DNA from: Selaginella moellendorffii
Lineage: Eukaryota > Streptophyta > Lycopodiopsida > Selaginellales > Selaginellaceae
Reading direction: 5' to 3'
NCBI RefSeq assembly: GCF_000143415.4
Contig: NW_003314305.1
Span: 191,325 to 255,324 of the forward strand
Length of the DNA stretch: 64,000 nt
This document shows positions 37,235 to 48,491 of this stretch, piece after piece. A model generated the notes under the pieces. The model saw nothing but the letters and a program-made list of their open reading frames with translations. It did not search any database and had not been told where the DNA came from. How positions within the stretch are numbered: position 1 is the first letter of the stretch; each line of letters begins with the position of its first letter. A program made the translations under genes and the position numbers.

Positions 37235-37647
37235 AACTAGTAAGTATGTGGATTTAGTCCCGACCAAGTAATTATTTCCGTATCACGCAGGCTTTTGTGG
37301 TCACTTGTAGGAGCTGCTGTACATTGTACTGTAACTTCTAGGCTGGTGTATAGCTTTTACGTTGCGAGAATCGATTCAAGTAGCATATATACCTGTTCTT
37401 CGTTATTCAACGTGGCGACTATCTGCCACGCGTCACGCGCTAACTGCTGACACAAATCGGACGGCCCACTGGTCGACAAGTGTTAGTCGTCAAAATGGTC
37501 ACTTTCCGCAACGAATCGCATACTAGGTCTGCTTTTCTCATTCTCGAGCTCCAGGAGGTAAGCTCCATTGTGAGAGTCTGTAGCGTAGTTTCTCTATCTG
37601 ATGTGATCTTTGTTCCTTGGCAGTTTCTTAAGCTCTAGTCCACCAAA

Positions 37648-39153
37648 ATGGCCAATGGAGGGACCGATGTCAAGCAAGGCCCCAAAATACTCCTGGAGAA
37701 GGTGCCACACCTCAAGAGCTTCCTCCCGGACTTGCGATCCTATCCCAACCCGCTCTACCAGAACAGTTACTTCCATCCAGTTCCGGGGTTTTTCGTCACG
37801 GACAGGGAGGCCATCGCCCAGAACATCGTCATGGACGTTGACAAGCCGGTCGATCAAAACCAGCGCTACTTTGCTCGGGCAGGGCCTCGAGAGCGCGTCT
37901 TCTTCGAAGGCGAGGAAGTGAAAGTTGCCATCGTGACGTGCGGTGGCTTGTGCCCGGGGATGAACACGGTCATTCGCGAGCTGGTGAACGGTCTGTGGTA
38001 TCAGTATCACGTACGTGATATTAGGGGGATTCAGGCTGGCTACCGGGGATTCTTCTCTTCGGAGCACGTCCCGCTGACACCCAAGGTTGTGGATCACTGG
38101 CACAAGCAGGGAGGAACCAGGCTGGGAACTTCCAGGGGTGGCTTCGACTTGCAGAAGATTGTGAACGCGATCCAGGATCGAGGCTACAACATTGTTTTCC
38201 TCATTGGAGGGGATGGAACTCTTCGTGGTGCTGTGGAAATCTTCAACGAGATCAATAAGCGCTCGCTCAAAGTCTCCATAGCTTGTATCCCGAAGACTGT
38301 GGACAACGATGTCGGCATAATTGACAGGTATCCTAGATTAAAAAAACGAACTTTTCTTCTTCTTTTTCCTTTCGTTTTCGACAAGTGTGAGTAACTTTAC
38401 GCGCTGGTGCGCAGATCATTTGGTCTCCAGACTGCTGTGGAGGTGGCACAGGAAGCCATTAGTGCAGCTCATGTCGAGGCGGAAAGCACTCCAAACGGCG
38501 TCGGGCTTGTCAAGGTTATGGGACGCTACGCCGGCCACATCGCCGTGAATGCAACGCTGAGCAGCAGGGACGTGGACTGTTGCCTCATTCCGGAGATCAA
38601 GTTCTTCACGCAGGGCCAAGGTGGACTCTTCGAATTCATGGAGCAGCGGCTGATGGACAACGGGCACTGCGTCATCGTCATGGCGGAGGGTGCCGGGCAG
38701 GACTTGCTGGACGAGAACTTGAAGGAGTCGACCAAGGATGAATCCGGCAACGTCTTGCTCCGGGACATCGGACTCTGGCTCAGCACCGAGTTCAAGAAGT
38801 GGTGGAAGGAGAAGCACCCGGACAAACTCTTCGCCGTCAAGTACATCGATCCGACTTACATGGTTCGTGCCGTCCCAAGCAACGCGACCGACACTCTCTA
38901 CTGCACCATTCTCGCTCACTCGGCGATTCACGGGGCCATGGCTGGCTACACGGGCTTCGTCGCAGGCCCAGTGAACGGGAACTACTGCTACATCCCTCTG
39001 GAGCTGGTTGCGGTGACCAAGAATCCAGTGGACGTGAACAATCCATCGTGGGCGTGGGTGCGATCGGTGAACAACCAGCCAGACTTTGTTCCTCCGGGCG
39101 ATGATCGTCACAAGGCGCAAGAGAAGGCCGTCCAAGCCAACTTAACACATTGA
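37648..39153 (+). CDS. PFK: ATP-dependent 6-phosphofructokinase
   Basis: Two exons (37648-38327 and 38415-39153) give 472 residues, typical of plant PFK. It phosphorylates fructose 6-phosphate with ATP in glycolysis. Motifs: VTCGGLCPGMN (nucleotide-binding start), IGGDGTLRGA (GGDG at residues 187-190), PKTVDND (catalytic aspartate), MGRYAGHIA, EIKFFTQGQGGLFEF and AEGAGQ. The GGDG sequence and overall type fit the plant PFK group rather than PPi-dependent PFP. No obvious plastid transit peptide precedes LLEKVPHLKSFLPDL, so a cytosolic isoform is likely. The single 87-bp intron splits an arginine codon just after GIID. Confidence 0.95.
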
Positions 39154-39202
39154 TGTGGTTTGGCACAAAATAAAAGAGCTATGTTCTTGTTTAGAACAAT
39201 AA

Positions 39203-39330
39203 GCATCCAACGGTTGATTTTTAAACTATTTTAGGGTATCCCATCCAACGGCTGACTTTTATAGGAAATTAGGGCCTCATCCAACGATTGATTTTTAAAG
39301 GATAGGAGTAGCCTTATCCAACGGTTGAGT
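39203..39330. repeat. Four spaced copies of ATCCAACGGTTGA-like motif
   Basis: Variants of 'ATCCAACGGTTGATTTTTAA' occur near 39205, 39243, 39274 and 39317, about 31-43 bp apart, downstream of the PFK stop. The core AACGGTTG is a possible MYB-type binding site. Related phrases (GATCCAACGGTCAACG, GTCGGATCC) occur near 41850. Confidence 0.7.
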
Positions 39331-39419
39331 ATGCTCAACGTGGCACAAAGATGCCTCTGCCACGTGTTACGTTTAATTAATCAATAATAATACTGTTACG
39401 GTAGTTAAGTGGAATACTT

Positions 39420-41450
39420 TTAGATGGCCAGCTTCAAGTTGAGATCCACATCTTGGGCGCTGCTGCAACGGCGACGATGATGCTGATGATGATGGCGATT
39501 ATCCTGCCGGTGGGACACGGTGATGCTGTGCTCCACCTCCTCGATCGTTGACACATCCGTGAAGGAGTTGCCATAAGAGCTCGGAGATTTCTGGCTGCTG
39601 CTGCCATCCTCAACATCAGTCAGTGTTTCCTGGATCCAAAATAATGTCATGTCTGTCATCAGTCACCAGTGACAACGAAGAAAACCCAAAGAGAGCAGAA
39701 AAGAAAAGAGGGAGAGAGGAGGGGATATGTCATCTATAATATCGTACCTGCAGCGACAGTGACGATCTTTGCTGCTGCTGCTGGGCAGCGGCGGGAGAAG
39801 CGTTGGTGTTGGCAGAGCAAATCAGGCTCCTGCCGCTGGACTCGACGTCGCTGTGCGAGATTGAAAGGCTCAGGGCGAGGAAGTCAGCCCCTGATGACAC
39901 CAGAGCCTTTTTCGCCGCCGAGCATGATGTGGAGTCGAGATAGCAAGCAGCCGCGACTCGCTTGCGCAGGAATGGCATGCTGGAGACGCTGGACGTGCTG
40001 CTGTCGGTCGGGTGGTGCTCGCTCTTGACGAGATTGTCAAAGCCAGGCGCGGCACCAATGCAACTCGGCTGCTGCTTGATTGCATCGGCCTTAAGAAACG
40101 GCAGCGATGATTTGCCAAGCGCATTACTGCACGCAAACAAAAGCCACTCTCAGTTCCATGATTCGGTCGACGACACAGCGTTGAAGCAACGAGAAAAGAG
40201 AGACAAGAGACTGGCCACCCACGCACGCAATACCTGATGCTCCGAGGCGTATAGTGCGCGCCCGGCTTGAGAATGTTGTCGGCGGTTTCACTCTGCGAAG
40301 AGTTGGAGTGGATTTCCCCGTGATCCAGGGAAATCACGACGCATGGACGCTGCTTCTCCACAGAAGCCTGCCAGGAAGAAAGCGAGTCAATCTCCCTGTA
40401 TACTTTACGCGAGCAAACGCACAGCACAAGGAACGAGCGAACTTACATTATGCATGCTAGGCCACACTTGGTGTCCTGGAAAGTTTGTTTGGAAAGAAGA
40501 GAGCTCCTTGGGAATGCCAACCTTGAGACAGCCAGCCAGCGCGAGGAAACAAAAGAGAGAAACAAATGCTTGTTAAAAGCTTCACGAGTAGAGCGAGGCT
40601 TAGAAAACACGAAACGTACCATAGACAATTCCCTGCAATCGCGCGGCATCGGGAGTGACCCCGGTGGCAGCGACGCATCGAAAAGCTGGCCGGAATTCAC
40701 ACCCAAGGGGTGATGCTCGCCACCAGCTTTTCGCTGCTGCTGCTGCTGCTGCTTGACCACCATCGCATCCTCGTTGCGCGAGGAGCTGGAAGAAGCAGCC
40801 ACGCGCATCATCGCCGCAGCCATGAGACCCCCCGCATTCTTATCCGGAGGAGCTCGAGGAGGAGGAGCCACCAAGGCCGGCACCAGAGGCGAGGATTTGG
40901 ACGTGGCCACCATTCGTGCCACCTCGTGCTGCTGCACCAGAATTTCTAGCGGCGATGGCTCCACGGACGGATCACAGCCTCCCGGCGAGAATCCCCCATT
41001 TCGATGATCCGGCGAGCCACTGCTGCTACCCCTGTAGCCACTCCCAAAGCCCAAGATCCCCTTAATGTGGTGGGGGTGGTGGTGGTGGTGCCGCGGAGTC
41101 GAGGAGAGGAGAGGATAGACATCCTGGTCCAGGAATCCATAGCCGGATGGCAGCGGCACCAAGCCCAGCGACGCCAGGCACGCCGATTCCTGCTTGCTCT
41201 CCTCTTGCAATCGCAGCTTCTCTAGCTGCGCCACGCCCAATCCCCGCTGCGGCTGCTTCTTTGGCCCATTCTTGCTCTTGCGCGACCGGCCGCGCGCTCC
41301 CTGGAGGAGCGAGGACGATGGCTCATCGCCGCCGCCTCCCCTAGAGATCCTAGACACGACCTTATCGGCCGTGAAGTGAGCGCTGCCGTGATGCCCCAGC
41401 CCCGAGAGAACCTTGTCGTGGTCCGAGGATCTCACCACCAATGCGGCCAT
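39420..41450 (-). CDS. SPOROCYTELESS/NOZZLE-like (SPEAR) transcriptional repressor
   Basis: Five exons (41450-40620, 40521-40447, 40367-40234, 40126-39748, 39629-39420) join in frame to 542 residues. The key block is KNGPKKQPQRGLGVAQLEKL, continuing RLQEE, at about residues 60-84. It is the hallmark SPL motif of SPL/NZZ and the SPEAR/TIE proteins of flowering plants. The protein ends DVDLNLKLAI, an EAR repression motif (LxLxL) at the C terminus as in SPL, which in Arabidopsis recruits TOPLESS corepressors and inhibits TCP factors. The rest is low complexity (Ser, Gln, His and Pro runs). The length is well above that of Arabidopsis SPL. In flowering plants SPL is needed for sporocyte formation; the role here is inferred only. 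Confidence 0.87.
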
Positions 41451-44400
41451 TCTCGGGCGAAATCGCGGTGGAATCACGCCGAAATATCGCTGCCCCGGGC
41501 CTCGCCGCCCTCCATCTCGTCACACATTGCCAAGAACAAGGAAGGGAGCGCTGCGCGCTCGCGCGGCGAATGGATCGATCTCCCCTTACATAGGCTCGAA
41601 CCCTGGCAATGGAATCGAAATCCCAGTGGTACCTTGCACCGCAGCTCTACCTAGCTCGAATCGATCACAAAGAGAATGCGATCGTCGCTCTCGCCGCTAG
41701 CGCTCGCTCCTCCACTTCTTCACATTGGCCTCCATATTACTCTCGCTAAAATAACCTCATCCTTAACAGTAGAACCCTAATCCCCCGTGGCACCGCCGTC
41801 GGATGGCCGCCATCGGACGACGCTAATTCTCCACCACATCCCGGCCGTCGGATCCCCGATCCAACGGTCAACGCGGCATTTAACTGGCTGCCCCCGTTAC
41901 GTGTGTCGCGCGCGCCGTAAAAGCCAAATCGCGCGGTAAGTTAACGGGAGGAAAGCTTACCGGCAGGGTAATCCAGCTGACTGACACCTGGCGGCGCAGC
42001 CGGTAGCGCGCGCAGGCTAAGATCTGGGCCACTACTGGGAAACTGGCGCAGTGCCAGTCAATGCGTGACATATTTTGGCAGGCTGGCACAAATTCCAGTT
42101 CCCCGCAGCAAACGTACGGCAGGGTACGGCCCGGTCACATTAATGCGGCGGCCGGCGATTCAGCTGTGTGGCCCCCTCATGGGAGTACGTACGAGGGAAT
42201 CAGATCTGGGGTTCGATTCCCAGCGCAAGCGTTTAGCACGATGCCCTTTGTAATCTAAATCTTTGTTTCCAAAGATTTCGTGCGGCAGTCTTTGGATGAA
42301 TTTCTAGAAGCGATGGACACCGCCCAAAATTCTTGGCGTGGACAGGCTTTGAAAATGCCGCGAGAGGGGAATCCGGATTAGGTCAAGGTGGCGTGGATCC
42401 AACGCTAAAGAGATCCATACGCATGCCGCTGGGGGCGTGATAAGTGGCATAAAACAATGGGCAAATGCCCAGTACACTTGGTGTATAGATTGTATAATTG
42501 ACACAGTCCAAGATGCCCGCGCGACGAGCTAGCTGATTGATTGACTGATTGATTGATCCATGGACGGAAGAGAATCTCAATCACAGACAAAAAGAGCGAG
42601 AGATTTAGGGTTTATCGCGCTTAAACCCTATACCCAAAAAGAGACGCGACGCTAGATTTGCAATGCCGCTGTTGGGCACTACACGGCCCATGTTTGGTCG
42701 GCTGCTATCATCCCACACGACAAACGAATTCCCTCAAATTCACCTTTCATATATGCCACCAAATCTAGCGGGCGGTCCCCCAGACTTGGCAAAACTAGCC
42801 TTAGCCCACTTTGAAAACGTCAAAAGAGATAGATCATCATCATGTAGATAGATATAGCTGGGGGAAGGCGTTACATCGCAGGCCCTGTACCATCGCCAAT
42901 GGCAAAATTCCACATCGGCCATTGGTCAGAAAAATCATAGTCCTTTGGATAGAGACGTACCACTAAGTGAGAACCACAGCAGTCGCTCTGCTCGGCGAAT
43001 ATACCCCTTGGGTGACCGCCACCTGGCGCCCAGTTTCTTGCCTGCCAGGCCAGACGATTTGGCCACCCCACTTCTGTGCCAATGAGCGTCCGGCCAAATC
43101 CAGCTCGCGTAACCAAATTGTCTGAAGTGGCCAGTGGATAGATAGGAATATCCGCCACGCATTCAAAGGTCATGCTGAAAAAGGTGGTGGTGCCAAGATT
43201 TAGGGCAAATGCAAGGCTCCCCAAAGGTCACTTTCGATTCGGACCCATTGCGAAAGAAGAAAAGTTGGCCTTGGCTCTATTTTTCGTGCGTGGTGTTGTG
43301 CACCACCTTGCTATTGTTGGCAAGTCTGAGGTAGGTGCCCGCCACCTTTCCACATCCGAGCGTGCGTGAGTATTAGGGTAACACATTCAAAGCATGTAGT
43401 TTAGGTGGGAGCCAGTCAAAAGAGTCCGAACCAAGATCAAGATCCCTGCTTGAACGTGGCAGTCAGAAACAGATTGTTTGTTGGGCCGGCAAAAATATTT
43501 CGTGGGCTGGCCGTACGAGCAAAGGTGGCGGGGTTTAGGTGTGTGTGTTTGTTTGGAGTGGAATATCTGCGCGAGTACGGGTATGGGTCAGTCCCGGATC
43601 CAATTCCCCGGAACTGGAAATCAGTTGAGCGGTGCTTTCCTCGACCCATTCTTTTGCTTTTACCCTTTGCACCCTTTTACCTTTGGGGGTTTTTATTCGT
43701 CCCCTCCACCACCTTTTACGTCATAAACCTTTGCGGGTCGGGTCAATTCGTCAATCAGTCAGCAGTCAGTGTGACCCAGAGTGTGTGTTTTGGGGTCACA
43801 AGCAAAGCGTGACACCGAGATAGACGAGCGAGACGTGTGTGATCAAAGGGCAAAAAAGATGATATGGAAATGGATTGGGCCGAGGGATGCATGCCTAGAA
43901 TCGTGGTGGGCCTGCGCTCTCCATCCCAATGACATATCTTTGTTGCATAAAAGCCAGATCTTTGTGGATGCCTCCAAGCCCGGCTCGCAATCCCTGTGGG
44001 GCTGGGGGGTAAAAGGCGTGTAAAAATCTTCTACTTTTCCTTTACCACTGGCTGCCTGTTACTCCCCTATCATCTGTTTTGTGTGCTGGTGTGCTTTGGT
44101 GGGGGTGTCAGCCAACCCTGTGTATCCTTGTCCCCGCAATCCGAGACAAGGCTCTTCATTGAGCGCCAGGACCACTTCCTCCAAATTCTTTTCCTTTCCT
44201 GGCCTAAATTGTCTAATTGGGTGTGATAAAATACCATAGCCTTGTGCACTGCATGTAGCTATAGGAATATTAGACACCCAAATATCTTGGAATAGTCCAA
44301 GGCATATGCCTCCCACGGTGTACGGCTTGGGCCATATGGCCACTTCAGGAAAGAAAAAGGTGGGAAAGCGACGGTAGCCGGTTTCAACGGGCGATGTGGA

Positions 44401-44836
44401 CTGAATAATGTGTGGTCCCGATCTGGCGCTCCTGTCACGTGGGCTTGTCTCGGCCGTCGGTATCCAGACGGTAGATCTCCCGGGCATTATTTTAGTAGTA
44501 AGTATTATTTTAGTCAATTAAGCTTGTTTAGTGTTTGTGTTGGCAGCGAGAAACATACCATTACTGTGGCCATGACAGTGTGTGCTCGAAATTTCACACA
44601 CGCCCTAAACAACAATATAGAATGAGATTTGATTATTTTTCTTTTGGGCACCCACAAGCCACATGGTGATAAGGTTGAATAAGGAGGTGACAGCGTGATC
44701 TGATATGAACCTTTGGAGTTTTTGATATGGCGAGTGCTGGTTATCCAACCTACACTGCGCATTGATGTTGGTGGCGGGGGAATATTATCAATCAATATTT
44801 AGCAAATTGGATCCTGTCTTTTGGAAAGTTTAATGT
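41451..44836. other. 3.4 kb spacer, no protein gene recognised
   Basis: The left end is the promoter side of the SPL-like gene, with AACCCTA telo-box-like motifs near 41773 and 42607-42635. A tRNA-like element lies at 42150-42245. Open frames in the rest are short and carry no motif. Confidence 0.5.
42150..42245 (+). repeat. tRNA-like element, possible SINE head
   Basis: GGTTCGATTCC (about 42211-42221) matches the pol III B-box consensus and is flanked by CTGGG/CCCAG, giving a T-arm-like hairpin. An A-box-like GATTCAGCTGTGTGG lies about 50 bp upstream, and CCCTC...GAGGG can pair between them. The acceptor ends do not pair, so a functional tRNA is unlikely; a tRNA-derived SINE or tRNA relic is more plausible. 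Confidence 0.35.
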
Positions 44837-44905
44837 GATTTTCTGGTTGGGCATGAGCAATGGCCACGGGATGGGTTCAAGAGGTGAAAGAGAATCTAAT
44901 GCCAA
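44837..44905 (-). pseudogene. Truncated 5' end of the PPR gene
   Basis: Only the first 23 codons or so (MALDSLSPLEPIPWPLLM onward) are present, identical to PPR1 and PPR2. The sequence then departs at 44836. This marks the left breakpoint of the whole tandem array. Confidence 0.85.
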
Positions 44906-45354
44906 AGTTGCAATGCTGATTCAGGCCTATTTAGAGCCATCCAGGCCAAATAGATTACAATTCTTATATTCTTTGTCCGCTCGGGGAGAAAGAAAAAAAA
45001 GCATATGTTGATCTGCAAACCAATGCTTTTGATTTCATTGGATTTTTAATCACAGCCCAGTGCGTTCTTAATGGCACAGAGGAGACAGGCCTGGAAGCAG
45101 CTGGGGGCGATTCTCCAGGACCAGAAAGCCTGACTAATCAAAGAGCCACGTAAATAGAAGCTCAAAGAACTATACGAAACAATGGAAAACATGGAAAGAC
45201 GATGGAAACAAGCTATGCGATGGAACAATGGAAAACAATGGAAAAAACACAACATCCAAGAACATCTTCGACGATTCATGACCCTCGACAACCTGGAGAG
45301 TCTACATGAGAACTCAGGAAACGACGGAAACTTCATTGCAAACTTACGGATTGC

Positions 45355-45930
45355 CTAGAACTGGGGACGGCCCTGCTGAAACCGGGAGGTGAAACTTTGC
45401 CCTCCGCATTCTAGCTCGACCTTCATGCCATCCCGAAAGCTGAGAACATACTCGGAGCACAAGTTTATGAGCTCGTGGCCGAGGACGAAATCGTGGCGAG
45501 CCAGATTCATGACCGCGAAATCCAGGCATCCCTTGAACCCGCCCTCGAGCTCAAACTCGAGGTCCGCCACTTTGCGATTGCTGGGCTGCGCGGTGCTCCC
45601 CACAAGCAGGTTGACGCTAAACGGACGGCACAGCGAAGTCGTCAGCCCGAGGCGGTTGACGGCGTTGACCGACACGAAGCTGTCCGAGTTCTGGCTGAGC
45701 ATGAAGGACGCCGGGCGGCCGTTGACCGTGCCCCGGAGCCAGCGGCCATAGTCGTCGTCGCCCATGAAGGACACCAGGCACGTCTTGGCCAGCGGCGCCG
45801 CCGTGAGCTCGGCTACCAAGTCTTGAGCCTCGTTCAAGCTGCCTGGCTGCTTGCCCGCCACGAACTCGGCCACCTCAGCGTTGGGCACCGACTGGAGAAA
45901 GCTGCATACCTCGAGAGGAAGAAGCTCCAT
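45355..45930 (-). CDS. Gene A1: retropepsin-like protein with degenerate active site
   Basis: 191 residues from MELLPLEVC. From about residue 70 the layout matches a retropepsin fold: GTVNGRPASFMLSQNSDSFV, then VNAVNRLGL, then a strand ending LDFAVMNLARHDFVLGHEL, which parallels the 'F.V.D....DVILGMDWL' strand of gypsy-type proteases. At the catalytic position the D[ST]G triad is absent (LSQNSD), so protease activity is unlikely. The frame is open further upstream to 46239 (294 residues). In unit 3 the corresponding upstream stretch is a separate exon ending at a GTGAGC donor, and that donor is ATGAGC here. The longer frame may therefore come from a lost splice site. Function unknown. Confidence 0.5.
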   Translation of the reverse strand: MELLPLEVCSFLQSVPNAEVAEFVAGKQPGSLNEAQDLVAELTAAPLAKTCLVSFMGDDDYGRWLRGTVNGRPASFMLSQNSDSFVSVNAVNRLGLTTSLCRPFSVNLLVGSTAQPSNRKVADLEFELEGGFKGCLDFAVMNLARHDFVLGHELINLCSEYVLSFRDGMKVELECGGQSFTSRFQQGRPQF

Positions 45931-46249
45931 TTCTTGCCCTAGGACCGTTTCAGGAGAAGAATATACCCGTGATTTTAAAACCCTGCTTGGGGCCCTGGTG
46001 CTCATCTCAAGATGTAGAGCCGCATCCAAATTCTCAGGGCTGTGCTTGAGATATCCCGGCACTACACTCTTTTCCAGGTCCTCAAGAACGTTAGCAGGGA
46101 ATATTCGCACCTTGTTCTTTTCGGCCCAAACCATGGTACGTGTACATTTGTTTTCCTTGATGATCTTTTTCATAGTTTCTGAGCCTTGTAGCTTGATCTT
46201 ATTCACCACCTGAACAACAATGACAGAAAAATACGACATCGGTCTCTAG

Positions 46250-46530
46250 AAGGTTTGCTATCAGTTTTCAGATCTTCTTACTAGGTGATTGTCATGGGCT
46301 ATGTTCCTCGAGGCGAGGGCACAGACGCAATGCCAGTGCATGACATCGGCGAGCACCTGGTACTCTTTCTCGGGAGGACGTGGTAGAGGGAGCGGAGGTT
46401 CAGGCCCTCTCCTAGAGTCTCACACCTGGATACGTCTTGGAGCTTGCAGCTTGATGCCGTCGCGAACGTGATAGTTGATGTGGATGAGCTGGCCAGCCTA
46501 AGGTCACAGTTCCAAAACACCATCAGGATA
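46250..46530 (-). other. Exon-like relics between genes A1 and B1
   Basis: The minus strand carries EYQVLADVMHWHCVCALASR in one frame and neighbouring GLDIVQKYPDGVLEL-like sequence in another. It is conserved at 55727-56007 and, with more coherent frames, at 63223-63520. It probably holds exons of gene A, or of another short gene, that no longer join in units 1 and 2. Confidence 0.3.
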
Positions 46531-46730
46531 TTATTCCATTGATGGTTTCATAGGTGCTTTTATTGATGAGGCTGTTCCCAAAGCTTATATAGCTTCGTCT
46601 TCTAAAATGATAGCCGAGCTTGGGAAACGTGAAAACCATGAGAATCATAACTTCTGGACGATGTCCAAGCCCTTTCATCACCTGCAAGTTAACAGAACTG
46701 AAAAGAGAAGCGAGCAGAAACTCACGGCGT

Positions 46731-47275
46731 TTACTCCTCAAACTGGGGACGACCCTGGTGGAACGGCGAGGTAAACTTCTGCCCACCGCCTAATCCAAAG
46801 TCGACCTTGATGATACCATCATCGTCCTTGTAAATCGCCTCGGAGCACACCTTCAAGAGCTGGTGCCCGAGGACGAAATCGTGGTGAATCAGATCCATAA
46901 CTGAAAAATCCATGCTGAAACTTGAGTTTGCGAACTTTGCGATTGTGGGGCGGAGAGGGGTTCCCGCCCAGGAACTTGACGCAAAACGGGCGGCACAGCG
47001 TCGTGGTCGGCCCCAGCCTATTGACCGCATTGACCGACACGAAGCTGTCCGAGTTCTGGCTCAGCATGAAGGATACCGGGCGGCCGTTGACCAGTTGCCG
47101 TAGTCCTCGTTGCCCATGTAGACACCCAGCACCGCTTGGCCAGCGGCGCCGCCGTGGCCACCACGGCTTGGGCCTCGCTCACGCTGCCTGGCTGCTTGGC
47201 CGCCACGAACTCGGCCACCTCGGTGTTTGACACCGACTGGAGATAGCTGTGTACCTCGAGAGAAAGAAGCTCCAT
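46731..47275 (-). pseudogene. Gene B1: paralogue of A, frameshifted
   Basis: Carries the same blocks as gene A (MELLSLEVHSYLQSVSNTEV, SFMLSQNSDSFVSVNAVNRL, FSVMDLIHHDFVLGHQL, ending RPQFEE). Compared with B3 in unit 3 it has lost 13 bp before 47093, 2 bp near 47120 and about 23 bp near 46914 (which removed most of QLEGGYKGC). These losses shift the frame, so the gene is broken. Confidence 0.75.
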
Positions 47276-47279
47276 TTTT

Positions 47280-47960
47280 TCCTAACTTTTCTTGCCCTAC
47301 TGGGAGAAGAATATACTCAACAGAAAGTTTGCGCTATAGATGCCAAGCCAGGAGCATAAACAAAGAGCGAAAGAGTGAGGAGTGAAGCTTTCTTTCAGTA
47401 AAAGCAATACACTTTCCTGGTTGTTCTTGGACAAGGAAGTCCAGCTTAAATTAACAAATCTCACATGTACAAAACTATTAACAGTATATAATTTTTGGAA
47501 CCTGTATCTAAAATATACTAAAATATTTTGGAATATTCTACTATCTAAAAATGTTATTCATTTTGTATCTATATAAACTTTCTTAACCACTTACTAGCAT
47601 ATTCTAAGTTAATCTGATGTTTATAATTTATAACACAAGATTAATTTTATTACAAGCTATCAATATGATTAATAAATAATAAGCACTCAAATTATTTAAT
47701 TTTTAATTTTTGAGAAGAGAACCAATCATTTATGACATCTCCCACAATGATATCGCTCCATTCGGTACAAACACGTCCCATACAAGAACTTCCCACGTCC
47801 TCCAGTTTATCTGAGTCACTAAGAAATAAGAAACAAGAAAAGAATTGCTTTCTACCTGATTAGCAGAATGGTGTTGCTTGACGTCTTCAATCCCTTTGTT
47901 GGTAGCATGAAGGCAGAGCAAAAACAGCAGAGCAAATTTATTGATATTTCATCTTTATTT
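47280..47960. other. AT-rich spacer between B1 and CAP1
   Basis: AT-rich sequence repeated almost exactly at 56757-57430 and loosely related to 7280-7560. No gene. Confidence 0.55.
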
Positions 47961-47987
47961 CATACATAACTATTTTCATATCGATCT

Positions 47988-48491
47988 TTAGTAAGGTTTC
48001 TGGCCTCCAACGTTGCCTGGTGGATCATAGTTGCAACTCACAATGTACGCATTCGCACCATTGCATTTCACTCGAGCGCATCCCACTCGCACCGAGTTCC
48101 TCCACACAACCTGAGTGTAGTGCCCGCACACCTTGCCCGGAGCACAAGTGTTTGATGCGTAATTGTAATCAGCCTTTTCCTTCACCCATTCTTTGACTGC
48201 GTCCGTGGCTGGAGGCGGCGCCAAGCCATCGCTCCCCCTCCACATATACAAGTTCTCGCCATACGGCCCGCTAGAGTGGACCATTTGACAGCTCGCCTGG
48301 AGAGTCGAGGCCCAGTTTTGCGCATACGAGGCAACTTGCTCGTTCCAAACCAGCGGAGGAACATTAACAGCAGATCTCGCGGAGTTGTGTGCGTCGACAA
48401 GATCACTCTCCGTGCTTGCAAGACCTGCGTGGAGAAATCCAGTGCCATAGATCACAAGAACCATTAGAGTTGCACGAAGAACTCCCCCCAT
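47988..48491 (-). CDS. CAP1: secreted PR-1-like CAP-domain protein
   Basis: 167 residues from MGGVLRATLMVLVIYGTG, a clear signal peptide with cleavage likely near HAGLAS. The CAP domain shows DLVDAHNSARSAVNVPPLVW, YGENLYM, CGHYTQVVWRNSVRVGCARV and IVSCNYDPPGN. These are the two conserved His/Glu pocket positions, the GHYTQVVW signature and the six cysteines of PR-1. PR-1 proteins are apoplastic, sterol-binding and defence-associated. I chose the internal ATG because the signal peptide begins there; an upstream ATG would add a hydrophilic leader. It is head-to-head with VWA1, 394 bp between starts. Confidence 0.93.
   Translation of the reverse strand: MGGVLRATLMVLVIYGTGFLHAGLASTESDLVDAHNSARSAVNVPPLVWNEQVASYAQNWASTLQASCQMVHSSGPYGENLYMWRGSDGLAPPPATDAVKEWVKEKADYNYASNTCAPGKVCGHYTQVVWRNSVRVGCARVKCNGANAYIVSCNYDPPGNVGGQKPY

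Noticed and set aside
38416-39135. 239-codon minus-strand frame opposite PFK exon 2
   Set aside because: The PFK frame carries all family motifs; the antisense frame is a by-product of codon bias.
40041-40740. Poly-Q and poly-Ser tracts in the SPL-like gene considered as a separate gene
   Set aside because: They join in frame with the SPL motif and the EAR end through clean GT-AG introns.
45389-45942. Plus-strand frames of 120 and 155 codons opposite gene A1, repeated in the other units
   Set aside because: Mirror of the retropepsin-like frame. Conservation between units only reflects recent duplication, not selection.
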